From Pseudomonadota bacterium (lineage in GTDB: Bacteria; Pseudomonadota; Gammaproteobacteria; Pseudomonadales; Pseudomonadaceae): a DNA stretch of 64,000 bases. Shown here in pieces: positions 54,170-63,323 of the stretch. The position numbers and the translations under genes were made by a program. How positions within the stretch are numbered: position 1 is the first letter of the stretch; each line of letters starts with the position of its first letter. Below the pieces are notes generated by a model. It made no database searches and had not been told where the DNA came from. It saw only the letters and a program-made list of their open reading frames with translations. The stretch is from NCBI GenBank assembly GCA_023431055.1, contig JAEYXX010000170.1:58325-122324 (forward strand), in the 5' to 3' direction.

Positions 54170-55381
54170 ATGCAACTGATCGACAAGCTCACCATCCTCG
54201 CCGACGCCGCCAAATACGATGCCTCCTGCGCCAGCAGCGGCGCGCCCAAGCGCAGCTCCAAAGGCAAGGACGGCATCGGCTCGACCAACGGCATGGGCAT
54301 CTGCCACAGCTACACGCCAGACGGTCGCTGCGTGGCGCTGCTGAAGATCCTGCTGACCAACTTCTGCCTGTACGACTGCCAGTACTGCATCAACCGCCGC
54401 TCCAGCGACGTGCCGCGTGCGCGCTTCACTCCCGAGGAAGTGGTGACACTGACACTGGACTTCTACAAGCGCAACTGCATCAGCGGCCTGTTCCTCAGCT
54501 CCGGCATCATCCGCTCGGCGGACTACACCATGGAGCAGCTGGTCCGCGTCGCCAAACTGCTGCGCCAGGAACATCAGTTCCGCGGTTACATTCATCTGAA
54601 GACCATTCCCGATGCCGCGCCGGAACTGATCGCCGAGGCCGGCCTGTATGCCGACCGCCTCAGCGTCAATATCGAACTGCCCACCGAAACCAGCCTGGTG
54701 CGCCTGGCGCCGGAAAAGAACGTCGGCAGCATTCACCAGGCCATGCACAGCATCCACCAGGGCGAGCGCGAGGCCCAGGAAGAACGCCGCGCGCCGCGCT
54801 TCGCCCCGGCCGGACAGAGCACGCAGATGATCGTCGGTGCCGATGCCACCGATGACAGCACCATCCTGCACAACGCACAGAGCCTGTATCAGGACTATCG
54901 CCTGCGCCGCGTCTACTACTCGGCCTTCAGCCCCATCCCGCAAAGCCCGAAAAGCGTGCCCTTCGAGGCGCCGCCGCTGCTGCGCGAACACCGCCTGTAC
55001 CAGGCCGACTTTCTTATGCGCGGCTACGGTTTCAGCGCCACGGAGCTGCTGCCCGGCCCCGGCGATCTGGCGCTGGATATCGACCCCAAGCTGGCCTGGG
55101 CACTGGCCAATCGCGACCAGTTTCCGGTGGATCTGAACCGCGCCGACGAGTCGCTGATCGCCCGCGTGCCCGGCATCGGCGTGCTCAGCGCCAGACGCCT
55201 GGGCGCGCTACGGCGTGAACGGCGCATCCGCTATGAGGATCTGACCCGCCTGCGCTGCGTACTGGAAAAGGCCAAGCCCTTCATCGTCACCCAGGACTAC
55301 CGGCCGCAGCGCGCCGAACACGAATCCCTGGTGCTGCGCCAGCAGTTGCGCGACACCCCGGCGCAGATGGCGTTGTGGTGA
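54170..55381 (+). CDS. Putative DNA modification/repair radical-SAM protein (TIGR03916)
   Basis: The 403-residue protein has the radical-SAM cluster motif C66-LYD-C70-QY-C73, further conserved cysteines C20, C45 and C54, a TIM-barrel region (RGYIHLKTIPDA, DRLSVNIELPTE), and C-terminal helix-hairpin-helix motifs (ADESLIARVPGIGVLSARRLGAL) that bind DNA. The family is always or mostly paired with TIGR03915, as here (stop and start share one base: TGATG). The reaction is not known. The LexA box upstream strongly supports a DNA damage role. Confidence 0.9.
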   Translation: MQLIDKLTILADAAKYDASCASSGAPKRSSKGKDGIGSTNGMGICHSYTPDGRCVALLKILLTNFCLYDCQYCINRRSSDVPRARFTPEEVVTLTLDFYKRNCISGLFLSSGIIRSADYTMEQLVRVAKLLRQEHQFRGYIHLKTIPDAAPELIAEAGLYADRLSVNIELPTETSLVRLAPEKNVGSIHQAMHSIHQGEREAQEERRAPRFAPAGQSTQMIVGADATDDSTILHNAQSLYQDYRLRRVYYSAFSPIPQSPKSVPFEAPPLLREHRLYQADFLMRGYGFSATELLPGPGDLALDIDPKLAWALANRDQFPVDLNRADESLIARVPGIGVLSARRLGALRRERRIRYEDLTRLRCVLEKAKPFIVTQDYRPQRAEHESLVLRQQLRDTPAQMALW

Positions 55382-56268
55382 TGCACAGCCTGCGCTTCGA
55401 CGGCACCTTCGCCACCTGGCGCCAGGCTGCGCGCCGTGCATTACTGCAAGGCCTGGCGCCGCATCAGCTGCAGTGGCTGGACGAAGAGGCGCCGCCTGGC
55501 CTGTTCGACCAGCCCGCCGAACGCGCGCCGGAACCCAATGGTCGTCTGCGCGTATCGCCCGAACTGCTGGAACTACTGGAGAGCGCCGCGCAGTACCGCG
55601 GCGAGGAGCGCTGGAGCCTGCTCTACCGCGTGCTCTGGCGCTTCGTGCAGGGCGAGCGCAGCGCCGTGCTGGCCGGCGACCCCGACGGCAGCGAATTGCA
55701 TCGGCGGCTCAAGGCGGTGCGCCGCGAGGCCCATCATCTGCATGCCTTCGTGCGCTTTCAGCCGAGCAAGGCGCAAGGCGCGCCGGATTTCGTCGCCTGG
55801 TTCGAGCCGGCTCACGACATCCTGGCCTCGGCCAGTGGTCACTTCGCCGAACGCCTGGGCAAACACAGTTGGCTGATCGCCACGCCGCGCGACGGCGTGT
55901 TCTGGGATGGTCAGCGCCTGCAGCACGAACGTCGCTGCCCGGCGCACTGGCAAGCCTGGGCACAGCAGCCCGATGATGACGGCCAGGCCCTGTGGCGCGC
56001 CTATTACGGCAGTACCTTCAACCCGGCGCGGCTCAACCGCACGGTGATGCAGCAGCATCTGCCGCTGAGATTCTGGAAGCATCTGCCGGAAGGCCCGCTG
56101 ATTCCGCAACTGATGAGCGAAGCGCGCGCCGGTGCGCAGAGCGATGGCCAGGCCTTGGTGCTGGCCGGCAGAAAGGGCAAACGCATTGCCCAGATGAACG
56201 AAGGGGACGCAGCGCGTCCCCCGTCAGGCAGCGTCAGCGGAAGCGACGCCCCGGATCTTCTTCGCTGA
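55381..56268 (+). CDS. TIGR03915-family putative DNA repair protein (DUF4130)
   Basis: The 295-residue protein is the partner of the radical-SAM gene. Family features are YRVLWRFVQGE, LKAVRREAHHLHAFVRFQP, FVAWFEPAHDILASASGHFAERLG, WLIATPRDGVFWDG and LWRAYYGSTFNPARLN. In other species this region is fused to a UdgX-type uracil-DNA glycosylase domain, which is absent here. The start at 55381 overlaps the previous stop. The C-terminus overlaps the end of pilU by 35 bp on the other strand. Activity unknown; DNA binding likely. Confidence 0.88.
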   Translation: MHSLRFDGTFATWRQAARRALLQGLAPHQLQWLDEEAPPGLFDQPAERAPEPNGRLRVSPELLELLESAAQYRGEERWSLLYRVLWRFVQGERSAVLAGDPDGSELHRRLKAVRREAHHLHAFVRFQPSKAQGAPDFVAWFEPAHDILASASGHFAERLGKHSWLIATPRDGVFWDGQRLQHERRCPAHWQAWAQQPDDDGQALWRAYYGSTFNPARLNRTVMQQHLPLRFWKHLPEGPLIPQLMSEARAGAQSDGQALVLAGRKGKRIAQMNEGDAARPPSGSVSGSDAPDLLR

Positions 56269-57379
56269 CCTCCAGCGCCAGGCCCTGGGCCATGCTGGTC
56301 AGGTGATCGCCATCGGTTTCCGAACCGAGCTTGATCATCAGGCGCAGGTCGTTGGCCGAGTCGGCGTAGAGCAGCGCATCTTCATAGGTGATCTCGCCCT
56401 GGGTGTAGAGGTTGTACAGCGCCTGGTCGAAGGTCTGCATGCCCTGCTCGGTGGAGCGTTTCATCAGGCCCTTGAGTTCATGCACCTCGCCCTTGCGGAT
56501 CAGGTCGGCGGCCAGCGGGGTGTTGATCAGCACCTCGATTACCGCGCGACGGCCCTTGCCGTCCGGGGTCGGCACCAGCTGCTGGGCGACGATGGCCTTG
56601 AGGTTGAGCGACAGGTCCATCCACACCTGGTTCTGCCGGTCGGCCGGGAAGAAGTTGATGATGCGGTCCAGCGCCTGGTTGGCGTTGTTGGCGTGGAGGG
56701 TGGCCAGGCACAGGTGGCCGGTTTCGGCGAAGGCCACGGCGTGGTCCATGGTCTCGCGGGTGCGCACCTCACCGATGAGGATCACATCCGGCGCCTGACG
56801 CAGGGTGTTCTTCAGCGCCACCTCGAAGGACTCGGTGTCGATGCCCACCTCGCGCTGGGTGACGATGCAGTTCTGGTGCTGGTGGATGTATTCGATCGGG
56901 TCTTCGATGGAGATGATGTGACCGCTGCTGTTCTTGTTGCGGTAGCCAATCATCGCCGCCAGCGAAGTGGACTTACCGGTGCCGGTGGCGCCGACGAACA
57001 GCACCAGGCCGCGCTTGGTCAGCGCCAGCTTCTTGAGGATGTCCGGCAGCTTGAGTTCATCGATGGTCGGGATATTGGTCTCGATGCGGCGCAGCACCAT
57101 GCCCACCAGGTTGCGCTGGTAGAAGGCACTGACACGGAAGCGGCCGATGCCACGGGCGCTGATGGCGAAGTTGCATTCGTGCTTTTCGGCAAACTCGCGA
57201 CGCTGCGCCTCGTTCATCACCCCCAGCACGGTTTCGCGGGTCATTTCTGGCGACATGGCGGTCTTGGTCACCGGCATGATCTTGCCATTGACCTTCATCG
57301 ACGGCGGCACGCCAGCGGTGATGAACAGATCGGAGCCGCCTTTTTCGACCATCAGACGCAGTAGTTTTTCGAATTCCAT
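56234..57379 (-). CDS. pilU: Type IV pilus retraction ATPase PilU
   Basis: The 381-residue ATPase starts MEFEKLLRLMVEKGGSDLF. Walker A is FVGATGTGKSTS, the Asp box is IISIEDPIEYIHQH, Walker B is VILIGEVRTRETMD and the His box is HLCLATLHANN. It works with PilT in pilus retraction. Four codons upstream (MNTT) are open but not used in the family. Confidence 0.96.
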   Translation of the reverse strand: MEFEKLLRLMVEKGGSDLFITAGVPPSMKVNGKIMPVTKTAMSPEMTRETVLGVMNEAQRREFAEKHECNFAISARGIGRFRVSAFYQRNLVGMVLRRIETNIPTIDELKLPDILKKLALTKRGLVLFVGATGTGKSTSLAAMIGYRNKNSSGHIISIEDPIEYIHQHQNCIVTQREVGIDTESFEVALKNTLRQAPDVILIGEVRTRETMDHAVAFAETGHLCLATLHANNANQALDRIINFFPADRQNQVWMDLSLNLKAIVAQQLVPTPDGKGRRAVIEVLINTPLAADLIRKGEVHELKGLMKRSTEQGMQTFDQALYNLYTQGEITYEDALLYADSANDLRLMIKLGSETDGDHLTSMAQGLALEVSEEDPGRRFR

Positions 57380-57471
57380 CGTCGTGTTCACTCATCCGCA
57401 CGCATGAATGCACGGCCCCGCAGCGCAGGGCCAGCGGCTGCGAGCGTGTCATCGCAGCCGTGAAGCAGTCC

Positions 57472-57531
57472 GTAGGGTGGGCTTCAGCCCACCAACAGTG
57501 GCCGGCCTTGGTGGGCTGAAGCCCACCCTAC
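57472..57531. repeat. REP-like inverted pair between pilT and pilU
   Basis: Two GTAGGGTGGGC/GCCCACC units (57472-57493 and 57510-57531) are reverse complements of each other 16 bases apart. Together they form a large potential hairpin in the pilT-pilU message. Same family as at 29263-29478. Confidence 0.85.
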
Positions 57532-57544
57532 CCACTGGGTTTTC

Positions 57545-58579
57545 CTAGAAGTTTTCCGGGCTCTTGGCCTTCTCGCGCGCACTGTCGCGGCTGACCAGGC
57601 CCTTGGATACCAGGGTCTTCAGGCAGGCATCGAGGGTCTGCATGCCCAGCGCACCACCGGTCTGGATCGCCGAATACATCTGCGCCACCTTGTCCTCGCG
57701 GATCAGGTTACGGATGGCCGGCGTACCGATCATGATTTCGTGCGCCGCCACACGACCGCCGCCGATCTTCTTCAGCAGGGTCTGCGAGATCACCGCCTGC
57801 AGCGATTCCGACAGCATCGAACGCACCATCGATTTCTCTTCGGCGGGGAACACGTCGACCACGCGGTCGATGGTCTTGGCAGCAGAGGTGGTGTGCAGGG
57901 TGCCGAATACCAAGTGGCCGGTTTCCGCGGCAGTCAGCGCCAGGCGGATGGTTTCCAGGTCGCGCATCTCGCCCACCAGAATGATGTCCGGGTCTTCACG
58001 CAGGGCCGAACGCAGCGCTTCGGAGAAGCCGTGGGTATCACGGTGCACCTCACGCTGGTTGACCAGGCACTTCTTCGACTCGTGAACGAATTCGATGGGG
58101 TCCTCGATGGTGAGGATGTGGTGGTACTTGTTGCTGTTGAGGTAGTCGAGCATCGCAGCCAGGGTGGTCGACTTGCCCGAACCGGTGGGGCCGGTGACCA
58201 GCACCAGGCCGCGCGGCACGTCGGTGATCTTGCGGAACACCTCGCCCATGCCGAGGTCTTCCATGGTCAGTACCTTGGATGGAATGGTCCGGAACACCGC
58301 ACCCGCGCCACGGTTCTGGTTGAAGGCGTTGACCCGGAAACGCGCCACGCCCGGCACCTCGAAGGAGAAGTCGGTCTCGAGGAACTCTTCGAAATCCTTG
58401 CGCTGCTTGTCGTTCATGATGTCGTAGATCAGCGCGTGTACCTGCTTGTGATCCAGCGGCGGCAGGTTGATGCGGCGTACATCGCCGTCGACGCGGATCA
58501 TCGGCGGCAGCCCCGCCGAGAGGTGCAAATCCGACGCGCCTTGCTTGGCGCTGAAGGCGAGCAGCTCAGTGATATCCAT
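57545..58579 (-). CDS. pilT: Type IV pilus retraction ATPase PilT
   Basis: The 344-residue ATPase starts MDITELLAFSAKQGASDLH. Walker A GPTGSGKSTTL, Asp box ILTIEDPIEFVH, Walker B IILVGEMRDLETI and His box HLVFGTLHTTSA are all intact. It drives pilus retraction for twitching and DNA uptake. pilU follows after a REP pair; yggS is divergent. Confidence 0.97.
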   Translation of the reverse strand: MDITELLAFSAKQGASDLHLSAGLPPMIRVDGDVRRINLPPLDHKQVHALIYDIMNDKQRKDFEEFLETDFSFEVPGVARFRVNAFNQNRGAGAVFRTIPSKVLTMEDLGMGEVFRKITDVPRGLVLVTGPTGSGKSTTLAAMLDYLNSNKYHHILTIEDPIEFVHESKKCLVNQREVHRDTHGFSEALRSALREDPDIILVGEMRDLETIRLALTAAETGHLVFGTLHTTSAAKTIDRVVDVFPAEEKSMVRSMLSESLQAVISQTLLKKIGGGRVAAHEIMIGTPAIRNLIREDKVAQMYSAIQTGGALGMQTLDACLKTLVSKGLVSRDSAREKAKSPENF

Positions 58580-58654
58580 GGGACTCCCCAATTACAAGCA
58601 AGCAGGTAGAATGCCGCGAACGCTGAACGAGCGGGCTTTTATAGAGCGCAGGTA

Positions 58655-59347
58655 ATGTCCACGATAGCAGAGAATATTGCAAAGGTCGGTGCGCGTATCC
58701 GTGAGGCGGCGCAAGCCTCGCAGCGTAATTTCGCGGACATCGGCCTGCTCGCGGTGAGCAAGACCAAACCGGCAGACGCCATTCGTGAAGCCCATGCCGC
58801 CGGCGTGTGCGATTTCGGCGAGAACTACCTGCAGGAGGCCCTGGAAAAACAGACCCAGCTGGCTGACCTGCCCTTGATCTGGCACTTCATCGGCCCCATT
58901 CAATCGAACAAGACCCGGCCCATCGCCGAGCATTTCGACTGGGTGCATTCGGTGGATCGCCTGAAAATCGCTCAACGCCTGTCCGAGCAGCGCCCGGCAC
59001 ACCTGGCGCCGCTGAATATCTGCCTGCAGGTCAATGTCAGCGCTGAGGACAGCAAGTCCGGCTGCAGCCCCGAAGAGCTAACGGCGCTGGCCCAGGCCGT
59101 CGTTGCCCTGCCCAACCTCAGGCTGCGCGGGTTGATGGCGATTCCCGAACCGACCGACGATGTCGCCGCACAACACGCGGCCTTCGCCCGCTTGCGCCAG
59201 TTGCGTGATGAGCTGGCGCTGAACCTCGATACCCTGTCCATGGGCATGAGCCATGACCTGGAAGCTGCCATCGCCGAAGGTGCCACCTGGGTGCGCATCG
59301 GCACGGCCCTGTTCGGCGCCCGCGATTACGGCCAGCCCACTCACTGA
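58655..59347 (+). CDS. yggS: YggS-family PLP homeostasis protein
   Basis: The 230-residue protein is a single PLP-binding TIM barrel: the PLP Lys is in LLAVSKTKPADAIR, then FGENYLQEALEK, WHFIGPIQSNKTR, LRGLMAIP and LSMGMSHDLEAAI...ATWVRIGTALFG. It binds PLP and balances amino-acid and B6 pools rather than catalysing a known reaction. It heads yggS-proC-yggT-yggU. Confidence 0.95.
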   Translation: MSTIAENIAKVGARIREAAQASQRNFADIGLLAVSKTKPADAIREAHAAGVCDFGENYLQEALEKQTQLADLPLIWHFIGPIQSNKTRPIAEHFDWVHSVDRLKIAQRLSEQRPAHLAPLNICLQVNVSAEDSKSGCSPEELTALAQAVVALPNLRLRGLMAIPEPTDDVAAQHAAFARLRQLRDELALNLDTLSMGMSHDLEAAIAEGATWVRIGTALFGARDYGQPTH

Positions 59348-59364
59348 ATGAAGGAATTTCTGCA

Positions 59365-60183
59365 ATGAGCAACCCGAGCATCGCCTTCGTCGGCGCCGGC
59401 AACATGGCCGCCAGCCTGATTGGCGGCCTGCGCGCCCAGGGCGTGGCGGCCAGCGCCATTCGTGCCAGCGAACCTGGTGACGAACAACGTGCACGCCTGC
59501 AGCAGGAGCACGGCATCGCCACCTTCGCCGACAACAGCGAGGCCATCAAGGGTGCCGATCTGATCGTGCTGGCGGTCAAGCCGCAGATCATGAAGGCGGT
59601 GTGCCTGGACCTGGCGCCGCACCTGGCTCCCAACCAGGTGATCATCTCCATCGCCGCGGGCATCAGCTGCGCCAGCCTGGAAAACTGGCTGGGCCAACGT
59701 CCAGTGGTGCGCTGCATGCCCAACACCCCGGCGCTGCTGCGTCAGGGCGTATCCGGGCTGTTCGCCAATGCGCGCGTCAGCGCCGCGCAGAAGGCCCAGG
59801 CCGAAGAGGTGCTGAGCGCCGTGGGACTGGCCCTGTGGCTGGATGAAGAAGCCCAGCTCGACGCCGTTACCGCCGTGTCCGGCAGTGGCCCGGCCTATTT
59901 CTTCCTGCTGATCGAAGCGATGACGGCGGCCGGCGAGCAGCTCGGCCTGCCCCGCGAAACCGCCGCACGCCTGAGCATCCACACCGCACTCGGCGCGGCG
60001 CGCATGGCCAGCGAGAGTGATGTCGACGCCGCCGAATTGCGTCGCCGTGTGACCTCGCCGAACGGAACCACCGAAGCGGCGATCAAAACCTTCCAGGCCG
60101 GCGGCTTCGAAGCGCTGGTACAACAGGCACTCGATGCCGCTGCCAATCGCTCGGCCGAACTGGCCGAACAACTGGGTCAATAA
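59365..60183 (+). CDS. proC: Pyrroline-5-carboxylate reductase
   Basis: The 272-residue protein has the NAD(P) fold IAFVGAGNMAASLIGGL, the conserved VKPQIM, MPNTPALLRQGVSGLF and the C-terminal signature VSGSGPAYFFLLIEAM... LRRRVTSPNGTTEAAI. It makes proline in the last step of the pathway. It lies 17 bp after yggS. Confidence 0.97.
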   Translation: MSNPSIAFVGAGNMAASLIGGLRAQGVAASAIRASEPGDEQRARLQQEHGIATFADNSEAIKGADLIVLAVKPQIMKAVCLDLAPHLAPNQVIISIAAGISCASLENWLGQRPVVRCMPNTPALLRQGVSGLFANARVSAAQKAQAEEVLSAVGLALWLDEEAQLDAVTAVSGSGPAYFFLLIEAMTAAGEQLGLPRETAARLSIHTALGAARMASESDVDAAELRRRVTSPNGTTEAAIKTFQAGGFEALVQQALDAAANRSAELAEQLGQ

Positions 60184-60193
60184 GGAAGCACAC

Positions 60194-60787
60194 ATGTCCG
60201 GACTCATCGAAGCCCTCATCTATATCATCCAGACCCTGGGTAGCCTGTACCTGCTGATCGTGCTGCTGCGTTTCATCCTGCAGCTGGTACGCGCCGACTT
60301 CTACAACCCGCTGAGCCAGTTCATCGTCAAGGCCACCCAGCCGCTGCTGACGCCGCTGCGCCGCATCATCCCGGGCTTTGCCGGGCTGGACCTGGCCTCG
60401 CTGGTACTGGCCATCCTGGTGCAGCTGCTGCTGATGGTCGTGACTCTGACCCTGATGGGCTACAACGTCGGCGGCTTCATTGCGCAGCTGCTGGTGTGGT
60501 CGGTAATCGGCGTGACCTCGCTGTTTCTCAAGGTGTTCTTCTTCGCCCTGATCATCAGCGTGATCCTTTCCTGGGTCGCCCCGGGCAGCTACAACCCCGG
60601 CGCGCAACTGGTCAACCAGATCTGCGAACCGCTGCTGGCGCCGTTCCGCAAGCTGCTGCCGAACCTGGGCGGCCTGGATATCTCGCCGATCTTCGCCTTC
60701 ATCACCATCAATCTGATCGACCGTTTCGTGATCGGCGGTCTGGCGGCCTCCACCGGTCTGCCACCGATGCTAAGCCCCTTCCTCTAA
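60194..60787 (+). CDS. yggT: YggT-family membrane protein
   Basis: The 197-residue protein has two YggT repeats: residues 1-90 (LYLLIVLLRFILQLVRADFYNPLSQFIVKATQPLLTPLRR type region) and 95-190 (ALIISVILSWVAPGSYNPGAQLVNQICEPLLAPFRKLLP type region), with about four helices. AAGGAA precedes ATG 60194. It is a conserved envelope protein linked to proC and yggU; role in osmotic or turgor matters has been proposed but is not shown here. Confidence 0.94.
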   Translation: MSGLIEALIYIIQTLGSLYLLIVLLRFILQLVRADFYNPLSQFIVKATQPLLTPLRRIIPGFAGLDLASLVLAILVQLLLMVVTLTLMGYNVGGFIAQLLVWSVIGVTSLFLKVFFFALIISVILSWVAPGSYNPGAQLVNQICEPLLAPFRKLLPNLGGLDISPIFAFITINLIDRFVIGGLAASTGLPPMLSPFL

Positions 60788-60789
60788 GG

Positions 60790-61080
60790 ATGAGTTTCTT
60801 CCGCTGGGACGGCGAGGACCTGATCCTTGACTGCCACCTGCAGCCCAAGGCGAGCAAGGACGAGTTCGCCGGGCTGCATGGTGAGCGGCTGAAGATCCGC
60901 CTCACCGCCCCACCGGTCGACGGCAAGGCCAACGCCCATCTGCAGGCCTTCCTGGCCAAGGCCTTCGGCGTAGCCAAGAGCCAGGTGAGCCTGGAAAGCG
61001 GCGAACTCAATCGACAGAAACGCCTGCGCATTCGCGCCCCGCAGAGCCTGCCGCCGATTCCCGGCCTGCAGCGCCCCTGA
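60790..61080 (+). CDS. YggU/DUF167 family protein
   Basis: The 96-residue protein starts 2 bp after the yggT stop. It has the DUF167 core: LQPKASKDEFAGLHGERLKIRLTAPPVDGKANAHL type residues, then FLAKAFGVAKSQV and SGELNRQKRLRI. The fold is known from structures, the function is not. Confidence 0.93.
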   Translation: MSFFRWDGEDLILDCHLQPKASKDEFAGLHGERLKIRLTAPPVDGKANAHLQAFLAKAFGVAKSQVSLESGELNRQKRLRIRAPQSLPPIPGLQRP

Positions 61081-61262
61081 CGACCACTCAGCCGCCATTG
61101 CCGACCATAAGGCGGGACTGCTCAAACAGCCAATTGACGGCGGCCCTGTACGCCGCATAATGCAAACTGTTCTCGCGAAACGCCGTGCGTCCTGGCGGCA
61201 AACCCAACCGAACCGTTACGCAGCCCCCGCAAGTGGATGATCTTGCCGAGAGGAGAGCCAGG

Positions 61263-63239
61263 ATGAGCATGGAACGTCTCAGCCAGCAGGTCGATGCCTA
61301 CGTCGCCTGGAAACGCGAACTGATGCGCGAGATCACGCGCTATCGCAGCTGGCTGGAGCACAACCGGCTCAACTCCGAGGCGGTTCAGGCCAAGCTCGAA
61401 CGCGCGCTGAAGATCCTGCGTACCGACCACATCACCCTGGCTTTCGTCGGCGAGTTCTCGCGCGGCAAGACCGAGCTGATCAACAGCCTGTTCTTCTCCG
61501 AATACGGCCAGCGCATGCTGCCTTCGCATGCCGGGCGCACCACCATGTGCCCCACCGAGCTGTTCTTCGACCCACGCTCGGAGCGTCCCTACATTCGCCT
61601 GCTGCCGATCGAAACCCGCACGGCCTCGGCCAGCGTCGCGCAGTTCAAACGCGTTCCCCGCCACTGGGTGAACATCCCGCTGGATACCAGCGACCCCGCC
61701 AATATGGCGCTGGCCTTCAGCCAGGTGGCCAAGACCAAAGCCATGCCGGTAGAACAGGCGATCCAGCTCGGCTTCCACCCAGACATGCTCGAAGGCACCG
61801 GCAAGCGCGGCCAGGTGCTGGTGCCGGCCTGGCGCCACGCCATGGTCAACTTCGACCACCCGCTGCTGCGCCAGGGCCTGCGCATTCTCGATACTCCCGG
61901 CCTAAACGCCCTGGGTAGCGAGCCCGAGCTGACCCTGTCGATGCTGCCCAACGCCCAGGCGATCATCTTCCTGCTGTCCGCCGATACCGGCGTCACCGCC
62001 AGCGACATGAGCATCTGGCAGCAGCACATCCGCCAACTCGATGAAGACGCCCAGACCTGCCTGTTCGCCGTGCTGAACAAGATCGACGTGCTCTGGGACG
62101 ACCTGGCCGGCGAGACCTTCGTGCAGAACGCCATCAGCCAGATTCAGAGCGCTACCGCCAAACAGTTGGGCATCGCCAAGCAGGACGTGTTGCCGCTGTC
62201 GGCCAAGCAGGCGCTGCTGGCCAAGGTGCGCAAGGACGAGGCGCTGCTGGCTCGCAGCCAGATGGCCAACCTGGAAACCTTACTGTGCGAGCGCATCGTC
62301 GCGCAGAAGGAGCGCCTGATCGAAGATCATGTGGTGCGCCAGGTCCTGGCGCTGGTGAACAGCAGCCAACATGTGCTCAACCTGCGCCTGGAGAAGGTCG
62401 GCGAACAACTGGCCCTGCTCGGCAATCATCAGCAGGACAACGGCCAACTGCTGTTCGAGCTGACCGCCAAGACCAAGGAAGACCACAACCAGCACCACAA
62501 GCGCCTGCTCGGCCTGAAGACCAACCAGCGCCTGCTGCAACGCCAGGGCCAGTTGCTGCGCCATGCGGCACGCGCCGAGCGTCTGGAGCAACACCTGAAC
62601 GAGGTGCGTCGCAACCTCACCGGCAGCTGGACCACCCTCGGCATCAACCAGGCCATCCTGCATTTCTTCCGCGCCGTCGAGCAGGACCTGCACAACCTGG
62701 AGCACGAAGCGGAGATGGCCAACAAGATGGTCGCCGCCATCTATCGCCGACACAACGAAGAAAGCCCGCTGGGCGGCGTCGATGCGCCGCAGTTCAAGAT
62801 CCAGCGCTACCTGCGCGAGCTGAAGAAGCTGCAGGACAAGGGCGATCAGTTCCGCCTGCACCTGAAGACGTTGCTCACCGAACAGCGCAGCCTGACCCGG
62901 CGCTTCTTCGCCACCCTGGCCCAGGAAGTGATCGGCCTGCACCAACGCCTGCGCCTGGACGCCGAACAGTGGGCCGCCGATGCACTGATGCCGCTGATGC
63001 AGAACACCCTGGAACACAAGCAGATGCTGGAAAGCCACATGCTGCGCCTCAAGGCGCTGGCTCAGGAAACCCAGCAGACGCGCAAGCGCAGCCTGCAACT
63101 TGCGCGCTACCAGGAAGAGCTGGAGCAACAGCTGGCCCAGGCCAGCGATATGCTCCGTGCGCTGCGCCGCCCGGCACCAGTGCAGCGCCAGGGCAAGGTG
63201 GTCAGCCTGCCGGTGGCGGCACGGCAACAAAGCCAGTAG
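61263..63239 (+). CDS. Dynamin-like GTPase
   Basis: The 658-residue protein starts at ATG 61263, 6 bases after AGGAGA. It has GTPase motifs G1 GEFSRGKT (residues 63-70), G2 Thr in AGRTTMCPTEL, G3 DTPGLNALG and G4 NKIDVLWDD, then long coiled-coil helices from about residue 330 to the end (EHLNEVRRNL, QRSLTRRFF, QRSLQLARYQEELEQQLAQ type). This is the layout of bacterial dynamin-like proteins, which remodel or guard membranes. It sits between yggU and metX, which are adjacent in P. aeruginosa as I recall, so it seems inserted. No transmembrane pair is evident. Confidence 0.88.
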   Translation: MSMERLSQQVDAYVAWKRELMREITRYRSWLEHNRLNSEAVQAKLERALKILRTDHITLAFVGEFSRGKTELINSLFFSEYGQRMLPSHAGRTTMCPTELFFDPRSERPYIRLLPIETRTASASVAQFKRVPRHWVNIPLDTSDPANMALAFSQVAKTKAMPVEQAIQLGFHPDMLEGTGKRGQVLVPAWRHAMVNFDHPLLRQGLRILDTPGLNALGSEPELTLSMLPNAQAIIFLLSADTGVTASDMSIWQQHIRQLDEDAQTCLFAVLNKIDVLWDDLAGETFVQNAISQIQSATAKQLGIAKQDVLPLSAKQALLAKVRKDEALLARSQMANLETLLCERIVAQKERLIEDHVVRQVLALVNSSQHVLNLRLEKVGEQLALLGNHQQDNGQLLFELTAKTKEDHNQHHKRLLGLKTNQRLLQRQGQLLRHAARAERLEQHLNEVRRNLTGSWTTLGINQAILHFFRAVEQDLHNLEHEAEMANKMVAAIYRRHNEESPLGGVDAPQFKIQRYLRELKKLQDKGDQFRLHLKTLLTEQRSLTRRFFATLAQEVIGLHQRLRLDAEQWAADALMPLMQNTLEHKQMLESHMLRLKALAQETQQTRKRSLQLARYQEELEQQLAQASDMLRALRRPAPVQRQGKVVSLPVAARQQSQ

Positions 63240-63323
63240 CACAAGCGGGCGGCATGCTCGCTTGCCGCTACCGGCGGTGCTCTTTAGACTGGCGCCCTCC
63301 TCCGATTCATTAGCAGCGCCTCC

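Noticed and set aside
53624..54991. 455-codon minus-strand frame ending in the TM2 protein
   Set aside because: Only the last 132 codons are TM2-like and start with their own AAGGAG and ATG. The upstream part is antisense to the radical-SAM gene.
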